Shown in pieces: positions 1-9,916 of a stretch of DNA of 64,000 bases (within the stretch, counting starts at the first letter, position 1; the number at the start of each line of letters is the position of its first letter). Both the position numbers and the translations under genes were made by a program. Location of the stretch: contig CAWUER010000514.1 in assembly GCA_963921195.1 (NCBI GenBank), positions 3,472,001-3,536,000 on the forward strand. Direction: 5' to 3'. Origin of the DNA: Pegoplata infirma. Taxonomy: Eukaryota; Arthropoda; Insecta; Diptera; Anthomyiidae. Under the pieces are notes generated by a model, which ran no database searches, had not been told where the DNA came from, and was given only the letters and a program-made list of their open reading frames with translations.

Positions 1-2763
1 TTTATTTTTTTGTTATTTTGACAAAATCGGAGCAATAGTTGCAGAGATACAGCCGTTGAAAGTAAAAGGTCTCCAGACTACGAAAAATTACAAGTTTATC
101 ATTTTTGAAAAAATAAATTTTTTTAAAAATTTAAAATCGAGCAATCTCTTTTATTCTATTTAAACTTTATTGAAAAAGATTTAAATTCGTGCAAAGGCAT
201 TTGAAATCGAAATAATGGTAACCTTGATATAGCCATTTCAAGTTATTACAAGTAACCCGAAAATATTTTTGACATGAATGCATAAATATCTGTTAATACT
301 AGTCCGATAGTCTTAATTTTTTTCTGTCATGATAAAGCTAATATACTTATGCCTTCTAGTTTTTATAGAGTCAAAATCGGATCATTATTTACCGAGTTAT
401 AGCAATTTAAAAATTAGGGTCTCCAAAAAACCTTAAATAATGGGTTTCTCATAAAAATGAAAAAAAAACTTTGCATAAATGCATATATCTCTGTAAGTAC
501 CAGCCCGATTGTCTCACATTTGGTTCCAGAGGAAAGATAAAGTCTCAATCCTTTATTTTTTTTGTTATTTTGACAAAATCGGAGCAATAGTTGCAGAGAT
601 ACAGCCGTTGAAAGTAAAAGGTCTCCAGACTACGAAAAATTACAAGTTTATCATTTTTGAAAAAATAATTTTTTTTAAAAATTTAAAATCGAGCAATCTC
701 TTTTATTCTATTTAAACTTTATTGAAAAAGATTTAAATTCGTGCGAAGGCATTTGAAATCGAAATAATGGTAACCTTGATATAGCCATTTCAAGTTATTA
801 CAAGTAACCCGAAAATATTTTTGATATGAATGCATAAATATCTGTTAATACTAGTCTGATAGTCTTAAATTTTTTCTGTCATGATAAAGCTAATATACTT
901 ATGCATTCTAGTTTTTATAGAGTCAAAATCGCATCATTATTTACCGAGTTATAGCAATTTAAAAATTAGGGTCTCCAAAAAACCTTAAATAATGGGTTTC
1001 TCATAAAAATTAAAAAAAAACTTTGCATAAATGCATATATCTCTGTAAGTACCAGCCCGATTGTCTCACATTTGGTTCCAGAGGAAAGATAAAGTCTCAA
1101 TCTTTTATTTTTTTGTTATTTTGACAAAATCGAAGCAATAGTTGCAGAGATACAGCCGTTGAAAGTAAAAGGTCTCCAGACTACGAAAAATTACAAGTTT
1201 ATCATTTTTGAAAAAATAAATTTTTTTAAAAATTTAAAATCGAGCAATCTCTTTTATTCTATTTAAACTTTATTGAAAAAGATTTAAATTCGTGCAAAGG
1301 CATTTGAAATCGATATAATGGTAACCTTGATATAGCCATTTCAAGTTATTACAAGTAACCCGAAAATATTTTTGATATGAATGCATAAATATCTGTTAAT
1401 ACTAGTCCGATAGTCTTAATTTTTTTCTGTCATGATAAAGCTAATATACTTATGCCTTCTAGTTTTTATAGAGTCAAAATCGGATCATTATTTACCGAGT
1501 TATAGCAATTTAAAAATTAGGGTATCCAAAAAACCTTAAATAATGGGTTTCTCATAAAAATGAAAAAAAAAACTTTGCATAAATGCATATATCTCTGTAA
1601 GTACCAGCCCGATTGTCTCACATTTGGTTCCAGAGGAAAGATAAAGTCTCAATCTTTTATTTTTTTGTTATTTTGACAAAATCGGAGCAATAGTTGCAGA
1701 GATACAGCCGTTGAAAGTAAAAGGTCTCCAGACTACGAAAAATTACAAGTTTATCATTTTTAAAAAAATAAATTTTTTTAAAAATTTAAAATCGAGCAAT
1801 CTCTTTTATTCTATTTAAACTTTATTGAAAAAGATTTAAATTCGTGCAAAGGCATTTGAAATCGATATAATGGTAACCTTGATATAGCCATTTCAAGTTA
1901 TTACAAGTAACCCGAAAATATTTTTGATATGAATGCATAAATATCTGTTAATACTAGTCCGATAGTCTTAATTTTTTTCTGTCATGATAAAGCTAATATA
2001 CTTATGCCTTCTAGTTTTTAAAGAGTCAAAATCGCATCATTATTTACCAAGTTATAGCAATTTAAAAATGAGGGTCTCCAAAAAACCTTAAATAATGGGT
2101 TTCTCATAAAAATGAAAAAAAAACTTTGCATAAATGCATATATCTCTGTAAGTACCAGCCCGATTGTCTCACATTTGGTTCCAGAGGAAAGATAAAGTCT
2201 CAATCTTTTATTTGTTTTGTTATTTTGACAAAATCGGAGCAATAGTTGCAGAGATACAGCCGTTGAAAGTAAAAGGTCTCCAGACTACGAAAAATTACAA
2301 GTTTATCATTTTTATAAAAATAAATTTTTTTAAAAATTTAAAATCGAGCAATCTCTTTTATTCTATTTAAACTTTATTGAAAAAGATCTAAATTCGTGCA
2401 AAGGCATTTGAAATCGAAATAATGGTAACCTTGATATAGCCATTTCAAGTTATTACAAGTAACCCGAAAATATTTTTGACATGAATGCATAAATATCTGT
2501 TAATACTAGTCCGATAGTCTTAATTTTTTTCTGTCATGATAAAGCTAATATACTTATGCCTTCTAGTTTTTATAGAGTCAAAATCGGATCATTATTTACC
2601 GAGTTATAGCAATTTAAAAATTAGGGTCTCCAAAAAACCTTAAATAATGGGTTTCTCATAAAAATGAAAAAAAAACTTTGCATAAATGCATATATCTCTG
2701 TAAGTACCAGCCCGATTGTGTCACATTTGGTTCCAGAGGAAAGATAAAGTCTCAATCTTTTAT
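1..2763 (+). repeat. 552-bp satellite array, block 1 (5 monomers)
   Basis: These are head-to-tail copies of an AT-rich monomer; the landmark TGTTATTTTGACAAAATCGG recurs near 10, 562, 1114, 1666 and 2218, a 551-552-bp period. From variable sites the monomers read D (about 192), A (743), B (1296), B' (1848) and D (2396). Diagnostic sites are GTGCGAAGG (A) against GTGCAAAGG, CGAAATAATGG against CGATATAATGG, GACATGAATG (D) against GATATGAATG, and CATTAGAAAACGATAG (C only). The block continues beyond the left window edge. No gene is seen. The block is nearly identical to 12617-15379. Confidence 0.97.
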
Positions 2764-2794
2764 TATACCCTCCACTCTGGTGATAGAGGGTATA
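2764..2794 (+). other. 5' end hairpin of HINE copy 1
   Basis: TATACCCTC (2764-2772) and GAGGGTATA (2786-2794) form a perfect 9-bp inverted repeat around a 13-base loop at the extreme left end of the element. The outer part TACCCTCCAC also pairs with GTGGAGGGT near the right end (5752-5760), giving the asymmetric inverted repeats expected for Helentron-type elements. Confidence 0.75.
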
Positions 2795-2850
2795 TATAAG
2801 TTTGTCATTCCGTATGTAACACATTGAAATATTGGTTTATGACCCCATAA

Positions 2851-2944
2851 AGTATATATATTCATGATCCTTGATCGATTTTAAGTCGATCTAGCGATGT
2901 CCGTCTGTCTGTCTGTCTGTCCGTCCGTCTGTCTGTCTGTCTGT
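2851..2944 (+). repeat. TA-rich core plus (GTCY)n microsatellite of HINE copy 1
   Basis: A short TATATATA run leads into a GATCCTTGATCGATT core and then about 11 units of GTCT/GTCC (2899-2944). A conserved core flanked by proto-microsatellites (TA)n and (GTCY)n is the hallmark described for dipteran mini-me/DINE elements. Confidence 0.8.
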
Positions 2945-3590
2945 TGAAATCACGTTTTTGGCAATACTCCGAAACCGATTTAAACGCTTGGGGTACCAAA
3001 AGTTGCGTAATTTTGCCAGGCAAAAACCCATGTATTTTTTATTAAAATCGGTTAAGTATTTTAAAAGTTATGAGCGAATTACTGAAAAAACTCATAGTTT
3101 TTTTAACATAACCCTAAATTAACTCATATTTTGTGTGATACATAAGAAAGAAAACGGAAATGAAAAAAAAAACTGAGAAAAAGGAAAAAAAATCTTTACA
3201 AAAAAGCTTTAACATATGTAAAACAAAATCTAAATTTAATTAAAAAAAAAAAGTTCGTTAGGTAGTAATAAAAAAATTAATAGTTATTTTTATATAGCAT
3301 GTGTGTGTGTGTCCATTTTTTGCTTTGTCATATTAATGGGGTTGCCAGACTTTTTTTTGGCTTTGTCGCCAAATCGGATGTAAAATATCGCCAAAATTCA
3401 ATTTTGTTCAGATTTCTCAAAAAAAAAAAAATATTTTCATTTAAAAAAATAAAATTTGTTAAATAATAAAAGACAGAAATAAACTTTATGGCAAAAATGG
3501 CCCAAATCCGGAAAATGTATATATATAAAAGAGTAATATGACTGACTGACATACTCATTCATCATCGCCCAGCCCAAACCGCTGAAGTTA

Positions 3591-4480
3591 GAGACTTGAA
3601 ATTTGGACTGTAGTTTGACCTTCCGGAATAAAGATCCACTAAGGCTGGATTTTTGCCAATGTTGATTCTAAGGGGGTAAAAAGGGTAAAAAACTGTACTT
3701 TTGGTACTTTTTATATCTCCCGATATAATGGTCATAGAGACTTGAAATTTGGACTGTATGTTACCCTCCCGCAATATAGATCCACTATGGCTGGAGTTTA
3801 GCCAATGGTAGAATGTAAAAATGGTAAAAAAACTGTACTTTTGGTACTTTTTAAATCTTCTGATATAATGATCATAGAGACTTGAAATTTGGACTGTATG
3901 TTCACCTCCCGGAATATAGATCCATTAAGCTGGATTTTTGCCAGTGTTAATTCTAAGGGGGTCAAAAGGGTAAAAAACTGTACTTTTGGTGCTTTTTATA
4001 TCTCCTGAAATAATGGTCATAGAAACTTGAAATTTGGACAGTATGTTCACATCCTAGAATATAGATCCAGTACGGCTGGATTATTGCCAATGTTGATTCT
4101 AAGAGGGTAAAAAGGGGGAAAAAATCTGTACTTTTGGCACCTTTTATATTTCCTTAAAAAATTGTCACATAGACTTGAAATTTGGACTCTATGTTCACCT
4201 CCCGGAATACAGATCCCCTAAGGCTGGGTTTTTGCCAATGATTTTTCTAATAGGGTAAAAAGGGTAGAAATATGTACTTTTGTTACATTTTATATTTCCT
4301 TAAATAATGGTACTAGAAAATGGAAATTTGCAATGTCGGTTCACCTTCCGGAAAAAAGATTCACTAAGGCTCGGGTTTTGCAAATGTTGATTCTACTGAG
4401 GTAAAATGGGTAAAAAAGTACTTTTGGTACTATTTTTTTTTTATTTACTGAAATTTTTTTCAAACTTGAAATTTAGAATG
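3591..4480 (+). repeat. ~145-bp degenerate internal tandem repeats of HINE copy 1
   Basis: The motif ACTTGAAATTTGGACTGTAT recurs, with decay, near 3591, 3737, 3877, 4021, 4171, 4317 and 4465, giving periods of 140-150 bp and about 6-7 units. Each unit also carries a CTCCCGGAATATAGATCC-like segment, an AAGGCTGGATTTTTGCCAAT-like segment and a CTGTACTTTTGGTAC segment. DINE-1 elements of Drosophila are known to carry central tandem repeats of about 150 bp, so this is likely the equivalent. The last units are the most diverged. Confidence 0.85.
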
Positions 4481-4545
4481 TAGGATCCTTTAGTGAAATA
4501 AAACATTCTGGAACAAGTACTTTCCGAAAATTCTGTACCGTTTTC

Positions 4546-5677
4546 AAAAAGTACCTTTTATAAAAAGTACCTTTTATAAAAAGTACCTTTTATAAAAAGT
4601 ACCTTTTATAAAAAGTACCTTTTATAAAAGTACCTTTTATAAAAAGTACCTTTTATAAAAAGTACCTTTTATAAAAAGTACCTTTTATAAAAAGTACCTT
4701 TTATAAAAAGTACCTTTTATAAAAAGTACCTTTTATAAAAAGTACCTTTTATAAAAAGTACCTTTTATAAAAAGTACCTTTTATAAAAAGTACCTTTTAT
4801 ACAAAGTACCTTTTATAAAAAGTACCTTTTATAAAAAGTACCTTTTATAAAAAGTACCTTTTATAAAAAGTACCTTTTATAAAAAGTACCTTTTATAAAA
4901 AGTACCTTTTATAAAAAGTACCTTTATAAAAAGTACCTTTTATAAAAAGAACCTTTTATAAAAAGTACCTTTTATAAAAAGTACCTTTTATAAAAAGTAC
5001 CTTTTATAAAAAGTACCTTTTATAAAAAGTACCTTTTATAAAAAGTACCTTTTATAAGAAGTACCTTTTATAAAAAGTACCTTTTATAAAAAGTACCTTT
5101 TATAAAAAGTACCTTTTATAAAAAGTACCTTTTATAAAAAGTACCTTTTATAAAAAGTACCTTTTATAAAAAGTATCTTTTATAAAAAGTACCTTTTATA
5201 AAAATTACCTTTTATAAAAAGTACCTTTTATAAAAAGTACCTTTTGTAAAAAGAACCTTTTATAAAAAGTACCTTTTACAAAAAGTACCTTTTATAAAAA
5301 GTACCTTTTATAAAAAGTACCTTTTATAAAAAGTACCTTTTATAAAAAGTACCTTTTATAAAAAGTACCTTTTATAAAAAGTACCTTTTATAAAAAGTAC
5401 CTTTAATAAAAAGTACCTTTTTTAAAAATACCCTTTATAAAAAGTTCCTTTTATAAAAAGTACCTTTTGTAAAAAGTACCTTTTGTAAAAAGTACCTTTT
5501 GTAAAAAGTACCTTTTATAAAAAGTACCTTTTATAAAAAGTACCTTTTATAAAAGGTACCTTTAATAAAAAGTACCTTTTATAAAAAGTACCTCTAATAA
5601 AAAGTACCTTTTATAAAAATACCTTTCATTAAAAGTACCTTTTAGAAAAAGTACCTTTTATTAAAAGTACCGAAAGT
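4546..5677 (+). repeat. 16-bp minisatellite AAAAAGTACCTTTTAT, ~70 units (HINE copy 1)
   Basis: A 16-bp unit is repeated for about 1.13 kb. The core is very regular, and variants (TTTTGT, TTTAAT, missing bases) accumulate toward the right end. The unit is close to a palindrome centred on GTAC: ATAAAAAGTACCTTTTAT against its reverse complement ATAAAAGGTACTTTTTAT. The CTGTACTTTTGGTAC segment at the end of each ~145-bp repeat may be the seed from which it expanded. Confidence 0.95.
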
Positions 5678-5750
5678 ACACTTTTTGGTACTTTTTTGTT
5701 TCCTGAGGTATAAATAAAACAAACTTGTTTGTTTTTTAAATCATCACATT

Positions 5751-5801
5751 GGTGGAGGGTGTTTAAAGATTCGGCACAGCCGAATATAGCTTTCTTACTT
5801 G
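5751..5801 (+). other. 3' subterminal inverted repeat, hairpin and end of HINE copy 1
   Basis: GGTGGAGGGT (5751-5760) is the inverted partner of the left end. ATTCGGC-ACA-GCCGAAT (5769-5785) is a perfect 7-bp stem with a 3-base loop, followed by ATAGCTTTCTTACTTG ending at 5801. A hairpin a short distance from the 3' end is the termination structure of Helitron/Helentron rolling-circle elements. Confidence 0.78.
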
Positions 5802-7508
5802 TTTTTTTTGTTATTTTGACAAAATCGGAGCAATAGTTGCAGAGATACAGCCGTTGAAAGTAAAAGGTCTCCAGACTACGAAAAATTACAAGTTTATCAT
5901 TTTTGAAAAAATAAATTTTTTTAAAAATTTAAAATCGAGCAATCTCTTTTATTCTATTTAAACTTTATTGAAAAAGATTTAAATTTGTGCAAAGGCATTA
6001 GAAAACGATAGAATGGTAACCTTGATATAGCCATTTCAAGTTATTACAAGTAACCCGAAAATATTTTTGATATGAATGCATAAATATCTGTTAATACTAG
6101 TCTGATAGTCTAAAATTTTTTCTGTCATGATAAAGCTAATATACTTATGCATTCTAGTTTTTATAGAGTCAAAATCGCATCATTATTTACCGAGTTATAG
6201 CAATTTAAAAATGAGGGTCTCCAAAAAACCTTAAATAATGGGTTTCTCATAAAAATGAAAAAAAAACTTTGCATAAATGCATATATCTCTGTAAGTACCT
6301 GCCCGATTGTCTCACATTTGGTTCCAGAGGAAAGATAAAGTCTCAATCTTTTATTTTTTTGTTATTTTGACAAAATCGGAGCAATAGTTGCAGAGATACA
6401 GCCGTTGAAAGTAAAAGGTCTCCAGACTACGAAAAATTACAAGTTTATCATTTTTGAAAAAATAAATTTTTTTAAAAATTTAAAATCGAGCAATCTCTTT
6501 TATTCTATTTAAACTTTATTGAAAAAGATTTAAATTCGTGCAAAGGCATTTGAAATCAAAATAATGGTAACCTTGATATAGCCATTTCAAGTTATTACAA
6601 GTAACCCGAAAATATTTTTGACATGAATGCATAAATATCTGTTAATACTAGTCCGATAGTCTTAATTTTTTTCTGTCATGATAAAGCTAATATACTTATG
6701 CCTTCTAGTTTTTATAGAGTCAAAATCGGATCATTATTTACCGAGTTATAGCAATTTAAAAATTAGGGTCTCCAAAAAACCTTAAATAATGGGTTTCTCA
6801 TAAAAATGAAAAAAAAAACTATGCATATATCTCTGTAAGTACCAGCCCGATTGTCTCACATTTGGTTCCAGAGGAAAGATAAAGTCTCAATCTTTTATTT
6901 TTTTGTTATTTTGACAAAATCGGAGCAATAGTTGCAGAGATACAGCCGTTGAAAGTAAAAGGTCTCCAGACTACGAAAAATTACAAGTTTATCATTTTTG
7001 AAAAAATAAATTTTTTTAAAAATTTAAAATCGAGCAATCTCTTTTATTCTATTTAAACTTTATTGAAAAAGATTTAAATTCGTGCGAAGGCATTTGAAAT
7101 CGAAATAATGGTAACCTTGATATAGCCATTTCAAGTTATTACAAGTAACCCGAAAATATTTTTGATATGAATGCATAAATATCTGTTAATACTAGTCTGA
7201 TAGTCTTAAATTTTTTCTGTCATGATAAAGCTAATATACTTATGCATTCTAGTTTTTATAGAGTCAAAATCGCATCATTATTTACCGAGTTATAGCAATT
7301 TAAAAATTAGGGTCTCCAAAAAACCTTAAATAATGGGTTTCTCATAAAAATGAAAAAAAAAACTTTGCATAAATGCATATATCTCTGTAAGTACCAGCCC
7401 GATTGTCTCACATTTGGTTCCAGAGGAAAGATAAAGTCTCAATCTTTTATTTTTTTGTTATTTTGACAAAATCGGAGCAATAGTTGCAGAGATACAGCCG
7501 TTGACAGT
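5802..7508 (+). repeat. 552-bp satellite array, block 2
   Basis: This holds about three monomers, types C (5990), D (6540) and A (7085). The D monomer has lost a few bases near 6820 (AAACTATGCATATATC in place of AAACTTTGCATAAATGCATATATC). Its last eight bases (7501-7508, TTGACAGT) are the left target-site duplication of the hAT-like element. No gene is present. Confidence 0.96.
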
Positions 7509-7759
7509 CAGTGGCGGGTACAGCTTTTGGCTTTGGGGGGGGAATTTTTTTTTTACTTCAAAGAAAAAAAAAACCATAATGCTTTTCAGACGAGCAAAAA
7601 CAGGGATACGTTTCAATTTATTAGTTTTTGCCGAAGGGGGTTTGTTTTTCATAATCATATATATTTTGTTTAGATAATTTTTTTTTTTCTATAACTAAAT
7701 CTGAGAATTTTTCAATAGAAGAAATTCTTCCTACAGATGATGAAAAAAATGTCTCAGAA

Positions 7760-9440
7760 TCTAAGACTTCTTCTTAACGCAAAATGTCTCAGAATCTGAG
7801 AGTTTTTTCGTATAGAAAAATTTTTGGATTCTAAGAACTTTTTTCCACAGAAAAGGTCTCAGATTCTGAGAAATTTTACTATAGAGAAGTGTCATATTTT
7901 AAAGCATTTCTGAGATATTTTTTCTATAGAGAAGGTCTAAGATTATTGGATTTGTTCGTACTAAAAAAGATTCTTCAGATTCTTTTTTCTATAGAGAAAG
8001 TCAGAGACCTTTTTCATATAGAAAAAATCTCAGATTCTCAGACTTTTTTTGTGAAGAAAAAGTCTCAGATTCTGCGACCTTATTCCTAAAGAAAAAGTCT
8101 CAAACTTTCAGACCTTTTTGCCATAGAAAATGTCTCAGATTCTGAGAGCTTTTTCTTAAATAAAAAAAAATCTAAAATTCTGGCACTTTTTCCCCTAAAG
8201 AAAAAGATTCTGTAAAATTTTTCCTTTATTAAAAGTCTCAGATTGTAAGAACTTTTTCCTTCAGAAAAAGTTTAACATTCTGATTCAAAGACCTATGCTG
8301 TGTTTTTCAATAAGTGGATTTATTTTCGGATTAATCTTATTTAGTTTAAAATAAATATTTTAACATGCCAAAACAAATTTGAAATATTTTTTTCCGTAAT
8401 CTACGATAAATTAGCAATTATAATCCGAAAAAATGATAACAAAATTTGGAAAATGAAAAAAGTTATAATTTAATCAAAATTAATCCAAAGTGGACTTATT
8501 AAATCCTAAAATTTAATTGGATTAATTTTGATTTATTTATAACTTTTTTAATTTTCCAAATTTTTTTATCATGTTTTCGGATTATAATTGCTAATTTATC
8601 ATAGATTTCGGAAAAAAATATTCCAAATTTGTTTTGGCATGTTAAAATATTTATTTTAAGCAAAATAAGATTAATCTGAAAATAAATCCACTTTTTGAAA
8701 AACACAGCACTATATAGAAAAAGTCTGAGATTTTGAGACTCTTTCCAAAAGAAAAAGTCACAGATTCTGAGACGTTTTCCCTATAGAAAAAGTCTTAGAT
8801 TCTAAAACCTTCTTCTAATATAAAAAAGACACTTTTTTCTAAAGAAAACGTCTCAAATTTTGAGACCTTTATCCTATCAAAAAATTCATAGATTCTGAGA
8901 CCTGCTTCCCAAAGAAAAAGTGTCAGATTCTGAGACATTTTTCCTATAGAATAAGTCTTAAATTTTGAAATTCTGAGACCTTATTCCTATAGAAAAAGTA
9001 TTAGATTCTAACACCTTTTTCCTATAGAAAAAGTCGCAGATTCTGCGACCTTCTTCCAATTGAGTAAGTTTAAACTTCTGAGACTTTTTTTTCAACAATA
9101 AAAAGTCTCAGACTTTGAGACCTTTTTCTTTTTAAAAAAGATTCAGATTTTGAGACCTTTTCCCCTCAAATAAGTCTCAAATTCAGAGATTCTTCCTACA
9201 GAAAAAGTCTCAGATTTTTAAACCTTTTTCCTTTCGAAAAAGTCTCAGATTCTGCGACCTTTTTTCCTATAAATAAGTCTTAAGTTTTGATACCTTTCTT
9301 CCGCAGAAAAAGTCTCAGATTCCGATACTTTTAGAATTCGGGAATTCTTCTGCAAAAATCCTAAAAAGAAAATGTTTGAGGATGTGAAAAATCTTGGAGT
9401 TTTTTTGTACCTTTTTCTATGAAAAAAGTCTCAGATTTTG
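7760..9440 (+). repeat. Degenerate ~35-bp minisatellite inside the hAT-like element
   Basis: Dozens of diverged copies of a unit resembling AAAAAGTCTCAGATTCTGAG followed by ACCTTTTTCCTATAG fill the element on both sides of the nested foldback. Each unit contains the short palindrome CTCAGATTCTGAG, so each can fold. The array is much more decayed than the 16-bp array of the HINE and is therefore probably older. Confidence 0.85.
8296..8709. mobile_element. Nested foldback/MITE-like element
   Basis: A 414-bp segment starts TGCTGTGTTTTTCA and ends with the inverse GAAAAACACAGCA. Nearly the whole length is one inverted repeat: a left arm of about 193 bp (8296-8488) and a right arm of about 194 bp (8516-8709) around a ~27-base centre. 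It interrupts the 35-bp minisatellite and is bordered by CTA on both sides (8293-8295 and 8710-8712), consistent with a 3-bp target duplication. It has no coding capacity. The superfamily is uncertain; a 3-bp duplication would fit PIF/Harbinger, but the ends are not diagnostic. Confidence 0.75.
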
Positions 9441-9769
9441 TGACCGATTCTAAGACACTCTAAAAAAGTTTTCCAAAATAGTTTTTCAAACGTTAGACTA
9501 CCAATATTTTTAAGATTTTAAGATATTTTTCCTATTCCTATGCAGTAGACAAACATTTTTTATGTAAAGTAAATCCTGTTACATTTTTCTAGACAAAAAA
9601 AAACATATTCTAAGTAATTTTTTATACTAAAATTCATAATAAGATTGAAAGATATTTTTTCACAGAAAATTTTCAAATTAAGTCACATTTTTCCTTTAAA
9701 AATTTTCAGATTTTTTGCTATTAAAAATTTTAGGATTTCGAGATTTTTTTCCTTCGGAAAATTTTTTTA

Positions 9770-9900
9770 GAAAACATCCTTCTTTCTTTTTTCTTCTTTT
9801 TCTTTCTTTTCCTTTCTTTTTTCTTTTTTTTCTTTTTTTCTTCTTTTTTTTTCTTTTTGAAATTTGGTCTGGGGGGGGAAATTTCCCCTTTTTCCCCCCC
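9770..9900 (+). repeat. Pyrimidine tract and G/C homopolymers at the right end of the hAT-like element
   Basis: About 80 bases of almost pure C/T on the plus strand (mostly TTTC and TTCT, roughly 9778-9856) are followed by a run of eight G, then CCCC and a run of eight C. The homopurine/homopyrimidine asymmetry could support triplex or slippage. The open frames here encode only low-complexity F/L or K/E runs and are not genes. Confidence 0.8.
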
Positions 9901-9916
9901 CTTGTACCCGCGCATG

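Larger units (their letters stand above)
2764..5801 (+). mobile_element. Non-autonomous Helentron-like (HINE/DINE, 'mini-me' type) element, copy 1
   Basis: This 3038-bp insertion splits a satellite monomer inside the T-rich stretch before TGTTATTTTGAC. It starts with TATACCCTCCAC. The inverted counterpart (GGTGGAGGGT at 5751-5760) lies just inside the other end, followed by a perfect 7-bp-stem hairpin and CTTACTTG, and it sits between T residues. This asymmetric arrangement, together with a TA-rich core followed by GTCY repeats, is the known architecture of Helentron-associated elements (DINE-1/mini-me). No ORF for Rep/helicase is present, so it must be non-autonomous. The interior is dominated by two tandem-repeat arrays. 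Family assignment is inferred from structure, not from a database match. Confidence 0.8.
7509..9916 (+). mobile_element. Non-autonomous hAT-like element with 8-bp TSD
   Basis: A 2408-bp insertion is flanked by the identical 8-bp repeat TTGACAGT (7501-7508 and 9917-9924). Other monomers read TTGAAAGT here, so the target carried a private variant that was duplicated with it. The ends are imperfect inverted repeats: CAGTGGCGGGTACA at the left and TGTACCCGCGCATG at the right, 11 of 14 positions matching. An 8-bp TSD with CAGTGGCG-type ends is characteristic of hAT transposons. G-runs lie just inside both ends (7539-7550 and, in inverse, 9893-9901). No transposase ORF is seen, and the interior is a degenerate minisatellite with a nested foldback element. 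Confidence 0.8.

Noticed and set aside
3328..3774. Two antisense ORFs of 76 and 70 codons in the HINE
   Set aside because: They fall in AT-rich and tandem-repeat sequence, have no recognisable domain, and recur in copy 2 only through duplication.
4546..5677. Regular short repeats that might suggest a CRISPR array
   Set aside because: The units are contiguous 16-mers without unique spacers, inside a eukaryotic transposon.
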